Notes under the pieces: generated by a model
Database searches by the model: none
The model's input: the letters and a program-made list of their open reading frames with translations, nothing else
What the model was told of the DNA's origin: nothing
Made by a program: the position numbers and the translations under genes
Source: Cognatiyoonia koreensis
GTDB lineage: Bacteria; Pseudomonadota; Alphaproteobacteria; Rhodobacterales; Rhodobacteraceae
Reading direction: 5' to 3'
Assembly (NCBI RefSeq): GCF_900109295.1
Contig: NZ_FOIZ01000002.1
Location: forward strand, 62,001 to 126,000
DNA: 64,000 nucleotides
Shown: positions 27,818 through 35,785 of the stretch, in pieces
How the letters are laid out: each line of letters opens with the position of its first letter
Position numbering within the stretch: the first letter of the stretch is position 1

Positions 27818-28594
27818 TTAGGCGGTTTGCGGCCTCACCTTTGGGCGCAATACGTGCGGCTTAGCAGCATCATAGAGCGCGGAATCCGGAAAACCGCACG
27901 AATCGGCAAAGGCAGGGCCAACCATGATCAGCGCGGTGCGCGTGATTTTCGCGGCCCGCACCTTTTCGCGGATGTCACTGAGTGTACCGCGCAGGATCAT
28001 CTGGTCAGGCCAGCCAACACGGTAGACCACGACGCATGGGCAATCCTCACCATAATGAGGCACAAGCTGACGCTCGATTTCGCGCAATGCACGGATTCCA
28101 AGGTGGATGGCGAGCGTCGCACCGGTGCGGGCGAAGTTCTCCAGTGTTTCCCCTGCCGGCATTCCTGTCGACTTCATCGACATTCGTGTCAGGATGATTG
28201 ATTGCGCCACTTCGGGCACTGTCAGCTCTGTGCCCAAAGCCGCCGCTGCGGCTGCATATGCCGGAACGCCCGGCACGATCTGATAGTCGATGCCATCGCC
28301 TTTCAACCGTCGGATCTGTTCCGCGATCGCACCATAAAGCGATGGATCACCTGAATGCACACGCGCCACATCCTGACCCCGTTTGTGTGCGGAAAAGATT
28401 TCAGCATGCGTTTCGTCAAGTGTCATGCTGGCGGTGTCCAGAACTCGGGCGTCATTCGGGGCACACTCCACGACTGCCTCTGGCACCAGCGATCCGGCAT
28501 AAAGGCAAACCGGACATTCGCCGATGATCCGCGCCGCTTTCAGTGTCAACAGCTCCGGATCGCCCGGGCCGGCCCCAATAAAGTAAACAGTCAT
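27818..28594 (-). CDS. cobM: Precorrin-4 C11-methyltransferase
   Basis: A 258-residue SAM-dependent methyltransferase of the tetrapyrrole methylase fold. The N-terminal VYFIGAGPGDPELLTLKAARII, CPVCLYAGSLVP, and HSGDPSLYGAIAEQ are typical of CobM/CbiF. It methylates C11 of the corrin ring. It is the last gene of the first cobalamin operon, 51 bases after the cbiG-cobJ fusion. Confidence 0.93.
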   Translation of the reverse strand: MTVYFIGAGPGDPELLTLKAARIIGECPVCLYAGSLVPEAVVECAPNDARVLDTASMTLDETHAEIFSAHKRGQDVARVHSGDPSLYGAIAEQIRRLKGDGIDYQIVPGVPAYAAAAAALGTELTVPEVAQSIILTRMSMKSTGMPAGETLENFARTGATLAIHLGIRALREIERQLVPHYGEDCPCVVVYRVGWPDQMILRGTLSDIREKVRAAKITRTALIMVGPAFADSCGFPDSALYDAAKPHVLRPKVRPQTA

Positions 28595-28645
28595 GCCGCA
28601 GTCCTCACACCACTTGATTTCGCTCGCCTCTGGCGGTCCATGCCT

Positions 28646-30454
28646 TCAACCATCTGACAAATCCCCATCGATCTTGCGGGCATAGCCGCGCGGTGTGAAC
28701 ATGCGTGGCCCTTCGCCCAACTGCGCAAGCCGGCTTTGCGATGATCCGACGAGCACGACCGTCAACATATCCACGTCGTCGACCTCCAACGCATCAAGGC
28801 GGCGATACCGTACGTCTTCTTCGGGACGACCAAGGGAAGAAGCCAGCATGACCGGCGTATCACCGGGGCGGTGTTGCAGCAGGATGTCGCGCGCTTCGGC
28901 CAACAGTGTACGACGCCGTTTCGAAACGGGATTATAAAAGGCGATGACAAAGTCACCCTCTGCCGCCGCTTTCAGCCGCTTTACGATATCTTCACGGGGT
29001 GTCAGCAGATCGCTCAGCGATATTGCGCAGAAGTCATGACCCAGTGGCGCACCAGCGCGTGCTGCCGCCCCCTGCAGTGCACTGACACCGGGAGAGCAGA
29101 CAACTTCAACGCGGCGTGCGGCATCAGAAACGCCCAGCGCATCCGGTCCGCGATCGAGCAGTTCGAAAACGAGCGCGCCCATCGCGTAGATTCCCGCATC
29201 ACCTGAACAGACCAAGGCGACATTTCGCCCTTTGCCCGCTTGTTCCAAGGCGTAGCGACAGCGATCCTCTTCGCCGCCCAACGGAAAATCGGACCGATCC
29301 TTGCCGATCGCCAGAGGTCCAAGCAGATCGATGTAAAGCCCGTAGCCCACAAGCTCATCTGCCTCGGCCACAAGACGCGAGACTTCTGGCGTGCGCCAAC
29401 TGGCCTGCCCCGGACCAATTCCCACGACCGAAAGCTTTCCACGCGACCGGCCCGGCAGAGCCAGTATCGGTTTCGGCGCGCGTGCGACAGCACAGGTCGC
29501 CGTTGCGGATTTGCGCTTTGGAATTGACAAGGTCGCGTCCGGCCCTGCCGTGGCCAACGCAGCACCCTCTGAAACGCCGTGACAGCCGACTTCGGCGAAG
29601 ACAACTTCCGACGGGTTTTCCAGCCTTCCAGCTTCGGATTCTAGTTCGTTGGCCGTGAAGACACGCAATGGAACGCCCAGTCGTGCCGCCGCCGCGATGA
29701 TAGCCGGTTCGTCCGCCTTTAGATCAATGGTTGCAACAGCAGCCAATGCGCCCGGGGCAAGCCCAGCCTCGTGCAGCGTTTCTGAAAGCAACCGCCAAAC
29801 ATCCTCGGCATTTGCGTTCCGTGCACAGCCAAGGCCAAGAACGTAGCGTTGGGGGTGATAGACCATTCTGGTGGGCCCACCTGATATGGGGGCTTCAGTG
29901 ACGCAGATTTCAACACCGTCACCGGCCGTGAGGATCAACCCGGGCAGCGTTTCGTCCGTGATTTTCGCGCCTGCACCGCCCAGCAGTGCGGCCATGACCG
30001 GCTTGGCGTCCTCTGGATTGGCCAAACGATAACCCGCCGGCGGTTCATCGAGCGAAACCCCAAGTGCCACATCGCCGGCTGTGGTGACGGCAGCAACCGA
30101 ATCAAGTGCGTTCGCGATGTCTGACGCCAACCTGTTCGCCCCACGATGTCCGCCAAGAAGCGGCACAACAACCGCGCCATCATCAGAAACCGAAACGATT
30201 GGTGGCTCTTTCGTTTTGTCCGACAGTAAAGGCGCGACAGCACGGATCAGGATGCCAGAGGCACAAACGCCAACTACGGGTACACGCGCCGCGAACAGAT
30301 CGCGTACGTGATCCAGCGCGTTGTCGAAAAATACGGCGGCTACATCAACGCGCTCGGCGCGGCCATGCACCTGCGCGCCTAGAACTTCGGCCACGCGATG
30401 GGCCGTCGCCTCACCGGATCGGGACAGCGCGAGGACAACTGGTTTTAAAGCCAA
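28646..30454 (-). CDS. cobJ: CbiG-CobJ fusion: CbiG-like region plus precorrin-3B C17-methyltransferase
   Basis: A 602-residue fusion. Residues 1 to about 340 match CbiG: a CbiG_N part with LLGGHRGANRLA, then a CbiG_C/CobE-like part with LGLGCARNA and FAEVGCHGVSEGAAL. Residues from about 345 form a tetrapyrrole methylase, KLSVVGIGPG...RTPEV, with CSGDAGIYAMGALVFE and IAFYNPVSKRR, which are CobJ/CbiH hallmarks. CobJ methylates C17 with ring contraction. CbiG in the anaerobic route opens the lactone after contraction; CobE is its aerobic counterpart. It overlaps cobI by 10 bases. Confidence 0.92.
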   Translation of the reverse strand: MALKPVVLALSRSGEATAHRVAEVLGAQVHGRAERVDVAAVFFDNALDHVRDLFAARVPVVGVCASGILIRAVAPLLSDKTKEPPIVSVSDDGAVVVPLLGGHRGANRLASDIANALDSVAAVTTAGDVALGVSLDEPPAGYRLANPEDAKPVMAALLGGAGAKITDETLPGLILTAGDGVEICVTEAPISGGPTRMVYHPQRYVLGLGCARNANAEDVWRLLSETLHEAGLAPGALAAVATIDLKADEPAIIAAAARLGVPLRVFTANELESEAGRLENPSEVVFAEVGCHGVSEGAALATAGPDATLSIPKRKSATATCAVARAPKPILALPGRSRGKLSVVGIGPGQASWRTPEVSRLVAEADELVGYGLYIDLLGPLAIGKDRSDFPLGGEEDRCRYALEQAGKGRNVALVCSGDAGIYAMGALVFELLDRGPDALGVSDAARRVEVVCSPGVSALQGAAARAGAPLGHDFCAISLSDLLTPREDIVKRLKAAAEGDFVIAFYNPVSKRRRTLLAEARDILLQHRPGDTPVMLASSLGRPEEDVRYRRLDALEVDDVDMLTVVLVGSSQSRLAQLGEGPRMFTPRGYARKIDGDLSDG

Positions 30455-31176
30455 GGATCGGCCCCTTTTGTTAGCAGGATCATTGAAAAATAAGGTGCCG
30501 TCTCGGGTGCTTCTGACAGTGGCAGCACGATTTCGTCAGGCAAGGTCGCTCGTTCGACGTAGGTGGCATCGTGTGTCAGCCCAAGCGCGTCGATGACCTG
30601 TCGGATCTTCTCAAGATGACGCCCGACCTTCATGATAACGACACTCTCTGCACCTTCGATCCGACTGCGGAGTTCTTCTTCGGGCAGTGGGCCGGGCAGG
30701 ATCGTGACCCGTTCATTACGTGCAGCAAGCGGCATCGCGGCACGCGCGGCGCAAGCGGTGACAGAGGTCACCCCTGGCACGACCTCGCAGACAAAACGTT
30801 CTGACAGACGGGCATGCAGATACATGAACGATCCATAGAAAAAAGGATCGCCTTCGCATAGACAAACGACGTCATCGCCGTTTTCAAGGGCGGCCGCGAT
30901 TGCTGCGGCACCCGCATCATAGGCCGACTGCGCTGGGCCGCGTTCGACGCTCATCGGAACGTCCATCACAATTTCGCGGACATCTGCCGGGATAAGGTCC
31001 ACCGCAATGGCCCGCGCAAAGCTGTCACTTCCTGCAAGCGTCGGATAGGCAATCACCTTGGCTGTTTCGATCAAACGGGCGGCTTTGCGTGTAATCAAAT
31101 CCGGGTCGCCCGGCCCCAGCCCCACGCCATATAGCTTGCCAGCCTGCACCTCTTTTCCTTTGGGCGTGCTGGTCAT
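30445..31176 (-). CDS. cobI: Precorrin-2 C20-methyltransferase
   Basis: A 243-residue tetrapyrrole methylase with KLYGVGLGPGDPDLITRKA, CEGDPFFYGSFMYLHARL and a C-terminal ARNERVTILPGP. These match CobI/CbiL, the first ring methylation specific to corrins. The ATG at 31176 overlaps the cobL stop by 4 bases (ATGA), so translation is coupled; the frame to 31221 is read-through. Confidence 0.93.
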   Translation of the reverse strand: MTSTPKGKEVQAGKLYGVGLGPGDPDLITRKAARLIETAKVIAYPTLAGSDSFARAIAVDLIPADVREIVMDVPMSVERGPAQSAYDAGAAAIAAALENGDDVVCLCEGDPFFYGSFMYLHARLSERFVCEVVPGVTSVTACAARAAMPLAARNERVTILPGPLPEEELRSRIEGAESVVIMKVGRHLEKIRQVIDALGLTHDATYVERATLPDEIVLPLSEAPETAPYFSMILLTKGADPWL

Positions 31177-32375
31177 CGTTTGACGAGGCTCCATTGTGTC
31201 ACGGGCATTGCTGGACGCCATCCTGTCAAACGACCCACCGGTTCAGCCCGATGGATCGAGATACGAACAAGTTCGCCGCCAAAAGATTGATGAAGCGCGA
31301 TCAATTCTGCTTCTGATTCCAACGTTACAGCGTTGGCGACAAGCCGACCCAGCGGGCGCAGCGCGTTCCATGCCGCATCGAATGTATCTCGGCTGAGGCC
31401 ACCACCGATGAAAATCGCATCGGGTGCCGGAAGACCAAAAAGCGCTTCGGGCACCGATCCATCGATAATTTCAAACTTTGGAGCGCCGAGGGCCATCGCG
31501 TTCGCGCCAGCCATGGCACGCCGATCAGCACGCGGCTCGATCCCGATTGCGCGGGCATAGCGCGCTGCACGCATCCATTCGATTGCGACAGACCCCGACC
31601 CGCAGCCGAGATCCCACAGCAGGGCTCCGCGCATCGGCATCAGCTTGGCAAGTGTCGCTGCACGCACTTCTTGTTTGGTCATGGTTCCGTCAGACTGGAA
31701 CAACGCATCTGACAGCCCCGGAACACGCGGCAGAAGGGCCGCATCCGGCGCGGCAATACATTCCACAGCCAACGTATTGAACGGCGGGACGGTGTGGGTC
31801 CAATCTGCAGCGGTTCCATCGAAACGTTTTTCGTCCTTACCGCCCATCGCAGCAAGAACAGTCATGCGTGATTGGCCAAAGCCACGTTCAGTCAGAAACC
31901 GGGCGATTTGCGCAGGCGTTTGTTCACCGGTCGTCAGAACCAGAAGGCGGGCATCGGGCTGGATGAAAGCAATCATCTGTTCGACAGGGCGCCCGTGAAC
32001 TGTCAGCGTTTCAACGTCAGCCAACGACCAGCCCATTCGCGCAGCTGCCAACTGAAACGCTGAGAGTTGCGGATGGTACACGATTTCGGCGGGGTCGATT
32101 GCCCGCCCAATCCTTGCACCAACAGAAAACCAAAGCGGATCGCCAGTAACGAGAATGACAGCACGGCGGCCCCGAAGTTTCTGGATCGTCTCGATCATGG
32201 CATCGAATGGCGAAGGCCACGCCAGTCTTTCAGCCGCGATCGTCTCTGCGAGGGCATGATGTCGACTGCCACCTATGATAACTTCGGCCGCCTCCACGAC
32301 AGCGCGGGTTGCGGCCGTCAGCCCATCCAGCCCGTCTTCGCCAATCCCAACAATATGTAGCCAGGGCGCGGTCAT
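31173..32375 (-). CDS. cobL: Precorrin-6Y C5,15-methyltransferase (decarboxylating)
   Basis: A 400-residue bifunctional enzyme. The N-terminal half is a CbiE-like tetrapyrrole methylase (HIVGIGEDGLDGLTAATR, VTGDPLWFSVG); the C-terminal half is a CbiT-like methyltransferase (RGALLWDLGCGSGSVAIEW). The fused form is the aerobic-type CobL. It is coupled to cobH and cobI by 4-base overlaps. Confidence 0.94.
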   Translation of the reverse strand: MTAPWLHIVGIGEDGLDGLTAATRAVVEAAEVIIGGSRHHALAETIAAERLAWPSPFDAMIETIQKLRGRRAVILVTGDPLWFSVGARIGRAIDPAEIVYHPQLSAFQLAAARMGWSLADVETLTVHGRPVEQMIAFIQPDARLLVLTTGEQTPAQIARFLTERGFGQSRMTVLAAMGGKDEKRFDGTAADWTHTVPPFNTLAVECIAAPDAALLPRVPGLSDALFQSDGTMTKQEVRAATLAKLMPMRGALLWDLGCGSGSVAIEWMRAARYARAIGIEPRADRRAMAGANAMALGAPKFEIIDGSVPEALFGLPAPDAIFIGGGLSRDTFDAAWNALRPLGRLVANAVTLESEAELIALHQSFGGELVRISIHRAEPVGRLTGWRPAMPVTQWSLVKR

Positions 32376-33010
32376 TGCACATCCTCAGGCAATCCCGCCG
32401 CAAGCGCGTTTACTGCCGCAGATGCCATGGCCGATCCCCCACGCCGGCCCCGTAGGGCGACGAATTCGCAACCGCGCGGGTCGCGTGCAAGTTCGGCTTT
32501 GGACTCTGCAGCACCGATGAAACCGACTGGGAAGCCAAGAATGATAGCCGGTTTGGGGCCACCTGCTTCGATCAGCTCCAACAGGTGAAAAAGCGCCGTT
32601 GGGGCATTTCCAATCGCGACCACTGCGCCGTCCAGATGCGGAGTCCAAAGTTCGACAGCCGCTGCGGAACGCGTATTGCCGATCTCGTTCGCACGCGCTG
32701 GCACCGTTTCGTCGTTCAAGGTCACGATCACCGCATTCTCGGCGGGCAAATAACGCCGGATGATCCCCGCGCCGACCATTTCGCAATCGCAAAGGATGGG
32801 TTTGCCAGCGCAGAGCGCCTCGCGCCCGGCCGTATACGCGTTAAACGACCAGACCAGACGGTCCGCGATTTCGATCATGCCGCAGGCATGGATCAACCGC
32901 GTGATAAGCGGGCGCATATCGTCCTGAAACCGATCAAGCCGGGCTTCCTTGCGAACGGTCGCAAAACTGGCGGCGTAAATGGACGCTGGGTTTTTTTCGT
33001 AAGGGCGCAC
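32372..33010 (-). CDS. cobH: Precorrin-8X methylmutase
   Basis: A 212-residue protein with the CobH/CbiC phrases YEKNPASIYAASF, HACGM (catalytic His) and GFPVGFIGAAESK and RGRRGGSAMA. It moves the C11 methyl to C12 to make hydrogenobyrinic acid. The start is a GTG at 33010, 20 bases after the cbiX stop. The downstream cobL start overlaps by 4 bases. Confidence 0.94.
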   Translation of the reverse strand: MRPYEKNPASIYAASFATVRKEARLDRFQDDMRPLITRLIHACGMIEIADRLVWSFNAYTAGREALCAGKPILCDCEMVGAGIIRRYLPAENAVIVTLNDETVPARANEIGNTRSAAAVELWTPHLDGAVVAIGNAPTALFHLLELIEAGGPKPAIILGFPVGFIGAAESKAELARDPRGCEFVALRGRRGGSAMASAAVNALAAGLPEDVQ

Positions 33011-33030
33011 GGCTTATTGCTTTCCTGCGA

Positions 33031-34236
33031 TCAGTTCGGTTGCTTCGTCTTGCGCGCACTCTCTGGCCCATGGGGGTGATCCGCATGGGGGTAAACAGCG
33101 TGGACATGATCATGGTGATGATGGTCATGATCGTGATCGTGGTCATGATGATGGTGATGCGTATCCTGTGCTTGGAGACGGCACAGACCTGTGCAAAACG
33201 TATCGCACAGCGTGCAATCCGCAACATTGGACCCAGGTGCGTTGGCACCCTGCCCTTCCACATGGTGATGGTGGCTTTCCTGAACCGCACCGACCTCGGC
33301 CTCAAAACCAAGCACTTGCGTGCGATATTTGCAAAGAACGCAGGTTGGCGGTGGGATGTCACCAAATGCCGGATGTTGACGTTCCGCGATACTGATTTCG
33401 CGGTGCTGGCCGTCTTCGAGTGCGAGAACCTGCTTGCGATATCCGCAGATCCCGCAATTTGGCGGTGGGGTCTGGGACGTCTGCTCCATCACACGTTCGG
33501 CAAAGGTTTCCAGCACCTTCGGATGATCGCCCAGATACGGTGCCTTGATGAACGTGATGTCGGGGTGCGCGGCAGCGACCTGATCGGTGAACCCGTAAAT
33601 CCGGTCAATCAGGATTCCGGAGAACAGGAAGTAGGGGAACACAATGACCCGCTTGTATGGCAGTCTGGCGACATGTTGCAGGCATGGTTCAACAAGCGGG
33701 AAGGTTACACCGGAATAGCCAACCTCACACCAGCCAAAACCCATCCCTTCCTGCAGCATCCGCGCGATCTTGGCGACGTTACCATTGGCATCAGGATCGG
33801 AAGCGCCGCGCCCAATCACGACAAGGCAGGTTTCGGTCAGCGCAAGCTTCCCGTGCTTGGAATTCGCGCGATCTACTGCTTCCTGAATCCGTCCGGCGGC
33901 GGCAGCGATCATCTTTGGATCAACCCCCAGTTCGCGACCATAGCGTACGTCAATGTCATGTTTGGCAGCATAGGTGTTCAAAACCGTTGGAATATCGTTC
34001 TTGGCGTGCATCGCGGCAAACAGCATCCCGGGCACGGCAAGAATCCGATCGCAACCCGCGGTCCGCAAATTATCAAGACCGTCGCGGATCACCGGATTGG
34101 CGAACTCAAGATATCCATAGTCCGTCATCCAATCATCAGGCAGATAGGCGGGCAACTTTTGCGCCAGTGTCGCGAACTCGTCCACGGCAGACTGGCTGCG
34201 TGAACCATGTCCGCAAATCATGACGCCGGTTTTCAT
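33031..34236 (-). CDS. cbiX: CbiX-type sirohydrochlorin chelatase, long form with Cys and His-rich tail
   Basis: A 401-residue protein with two CbiX halves: the first begins MICGHGSR (conserved metal-site His), the second contains VVIGRGASDPDANGN and GYSGVTFPLVEP. The C-terminal 140 residues add two similar Cys modules (PPPNCGICGYRKQVL and PPPTCVLCKYRTQVL), a CTLCDTFCTGLC cluster and an HHHHHDHDHDHD-type tail. Long CbiX proteins with Cys motifs and His tails are known to bind Fe-S clusters and metal. It inserts Co (or Fe) early into sirohydrochlorin. It overlaps the small gene upstream by 4 bases. Confidence 0.9.
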   Translation of the reverse strand: MKTGVMICGHGSRSQSAVDEFATLAQKLPAYLPDDWMTDYGYLEFANPVIRDGLDNLRTAGCDRILAVPGMLFAAMHAKNDIPTVLNTYAAKHDIDVRYGRELGVDPKMIAAAAGRIQEAVDRANSKHGKLALTETCLVVIGRGASDPDANGNVAKIARMLQEGMGFGWCEVGYSGVTFPLVEPCLQHVARLPYKRVIVFPYFLFSGILIDRIYGFTDQVAAAHPDITFIKAPYLGDHPKVLETFAERVMEQTSQTPPPNCGICGYRKQVLALEDGQHREISIAERQHPAFGDIPPPTCVLCKYRTQVLGFEAEVGAVQESHHHHVEGQGANAPGSNVADCTLCDTFCTGLCRLQAQDTHHHHHDHDHDHDHHHHDHVHAVYPHADHPHGPESARKTKQPN

Positions 34237-34442
34237 GCCGCTTCCTCTTCCAGCTCTGCCGTTTCTTCAGGGTCTTCGGTCTTCTTGCCTTTAAGCGCTC
34301 CGTAAAGCCCGGTGAGAATGATCAAGCCAATCGCCGCACCGGCAACCCAATGGTCATGTCCGGCCACATCGGCCAGATGACCAGGGTGCGCAGCAACGCC
34401 GCTGCCAAGAACCGTAAACGCAAGTGAAAGTGCAAGGCGCAT
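34233..34442 (-). CDS. Small His-containing membrane protein (DUF6732-like)
   Basis: About 69 residues: a signal-like N-terminus, then HPGHLADVAGHDHW, one membrane segment (VAGAAIGLIILTGLYGAL) and a basic/acidic tail. It resembles DUF6732. I chose the ATG at 34442 because AAGGGG lies at a normal distance; the ATG at 34448 abuts it. It is translationally coupled to cbiX. The His cluster suggests metal binding, perhaps cobalt delivery, but function is unknown. Confidence 0.75.
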   Translation of the reverse strand: MRLALSLAFTVLGSGVAAHPGHLADVAGHDHWVAGAAIGLIILTGLYGALKGKKTEDPEETAELEEEAA

Positions 34443-34467
34443 TGCCATCCCCTTTTATCCAATATGC

Positions 34468-34549
34468 AGAGAAGGCCACTGCCGTAGCGTCTGACGATGT
34501 GAAACCGTCGTCCCCGTGTTGGGTCGACGCTGGTATCACCAACCTCTCT
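34468..34549 (-). promoter_or_regulatory. Candidate structured RNA leader upstream of the cbiX operon
   Basis: On the minus strand the 187-base gap before the DUF6732-like gene can fold into a multi-helix junction. A closing helix (AGAGAGG with CCTTCTCT, one bulge) encloses a TGGT/ACCA hairpin, an AGCGTC/GACGCT helix, and inner arms CCC/GGG and GACGA/TCGTC. It lacks the cobalamin box and the CCGCAACTGT core, so it is not a recognisable B12 riboswitch. The stems could also arise by chance. Confidence 0.3.
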
Positions 34550-34629
34550 GGCCCATTCGGGCGTCGTCTGCTGAGTCGTATACTTGCCATGGGCTGGCGG
34601 GGCAAACCCATAAGCGACGCTGTGCAGCC

Positions 34630-35601
34630 CTAAGCGAACGCGATCTGAAGTCGCAACTGCAACAGGTCGAACTTCCGCCGTTGAAAGGCGCTTTTTGCGT
34701 GCATCTCGCGCGTAATCGACACCCAGTCGATCAACAAGCGGGTGCGCAGACAAAACTCGAGGATTTGCGGATCAATCGTGTACGCGTAGTTTGCTATGAA
34801 TTCCTCGCGATTTGCGCGGATCACACCGCTTGCGTCGATCTGCTCGGGCATTGCTTCGCGGTAGATGTCATCTTTGAGGAAATCGACGATGTCATAGACT
34901 GCAAGCTTTTCAGTCACTTCGGTCACGTCGAACGCATAGAGTTCATCACCACCAATCATGATGTTGCGCCCGTGAAAATCGCCATGGCACTGCGCTTTGG
35001 TGCATTTCTTGTGCGCCAGTTGCATAGCATTCAATCGGGTCACGGCTATCATGGGTTGGTAGTCGACCGGACTGGCTTGCGGACCGTCAGCGACCGCTTC
35101 AGCAAGGCTTTCCACCATCCAATTCGGCCAGAAAGCTGCTTTCGTGACTTCGCCAAAACCGTGAAAGGTGCCAAGCCAGTCTGCCGTGCGGCGATAGAGG
35201 CGCGCCACTTCTGCGTCATTGTCAGTGTCCCGGACCACATCCGTAGCAGTCTTGAGATCGAGGAACTTCGTCACGAAAAATGCACCATCAGGATCGGCAT
35301 AGATCGGTTGCGGAACCCCCAAGCCTTTATGAGCTGCAAAACGAGCGTGCAAACGTTTGAGAACGTCAAATTCATCCGCTAACCGGCGGGTCTGCGCGCC
35401 CCGACCATCGAATTTCAACGCATAGGCCGCGTCAGCAATGATGACCTTGTAAACATGGCGATCCTTGAAATCCGTCGATTGATAGATGCACGTAAATTCC
35501 GGCTCTCCGGTCAACCCGCAGGCAGCCATGAAGGCATCCACCATCTTCCGGGCAGCGACCAGATCTACATGAAACTGACGGAGCAAACGCTGCGGTATCA
35601 T
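34630..35601 (-). CDS. Aminoglycoside-phosphotransferase-like kinase family protein
   Basis: A 323-residue APH/choline-kinase-like fold. The Brenner catalytic motif is HGDFHGRN and a second metal-site segment reads AFDVTEV in place of the usual Asp-Phe-Asp/Glu. An N-terminal lobe segment (RHVYKVIIADAAYALKFDG) carries the ATP-binding Lys. Such proteins phosphorylate small molecules; there is no evidence for antibiotic resistance. I start at ATG 35601 (MIPQRLLRQFHVDL); the frame continues to 35718 without a ribosome-binding site. It lies upstream of the cbiX operon. Confidence 0.75.
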   Translation of the reverse strand: MIPQRLLRQFHVDLVAARKMVDAFMAACGLTGEPEFTCIYQSTDFKDRHVYKVIIADAAYALKFDGRGAQTRRLADEFDVLKRLHARFAAHKGLGVPQPIYADPDGAFFVTKFLDLKTATDVVRDTDNDAEVARLYRRTADWLGTFHGFGEVTKAAFWPNWMVESLAEAVADGPQASPVDYQPMIAVTRLNAMQLAHKKCTKAQCHGDFHGRNIMIGGDELYAFDVTEVTEKLAVYDIVDFLKDDIYREAMPEQIDASGVIRANREEFIANYAYTIDPQILEFCLRTRLLIDWVSITREMHAKSAFQRRKFDLLQLRLQIAFA

Positions 35602-35785
35602 AGTGTGATATCCGGCGACACAAACGCCGGTCCTTTGGAAACGCCCCCCCTTAGCAACTTCCATCATTCCGGTCGATACAGTTCGCCATGTGCGCATGCG
35701 CACCAGACCTGCGCCCATACGGGTGTTTTTTGCACAAATACGCTAAGCTACATCACTCGCCAGGACTAAGGAAAGGAATGGAAGA

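Noticed and set aside
33070..33170. Low-complexity ATGATG/CATCAT repeat tract on the plus strand
   Set aside because: It is the His/Asp-rich tail of CbiX read on the other strand, not a DNA repeat element.
33040..34203. 387-codon open frame antisense to cbiX
   Set aside because: cbiX on the minus strand has clear family motifs and operon context; the plus frame lacks similarity to anything recognised.
34441..34640. Cobalamin riboswitch upstream of the cbiX operon
   Set aside because: A GGCCACTGCC stretch looked promising, but neither strand has the AGGAGACCTGCC box or the CCGCAACTGT core in the right order, unlike the clear element at 45.7 kb.
34630..35601. Antibiotic resistance (aminoglycoside phosphotransferase)
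   Set aside because: The protein belongs to the broad kinase-like superfamily; nothing points to aminoglycosides.
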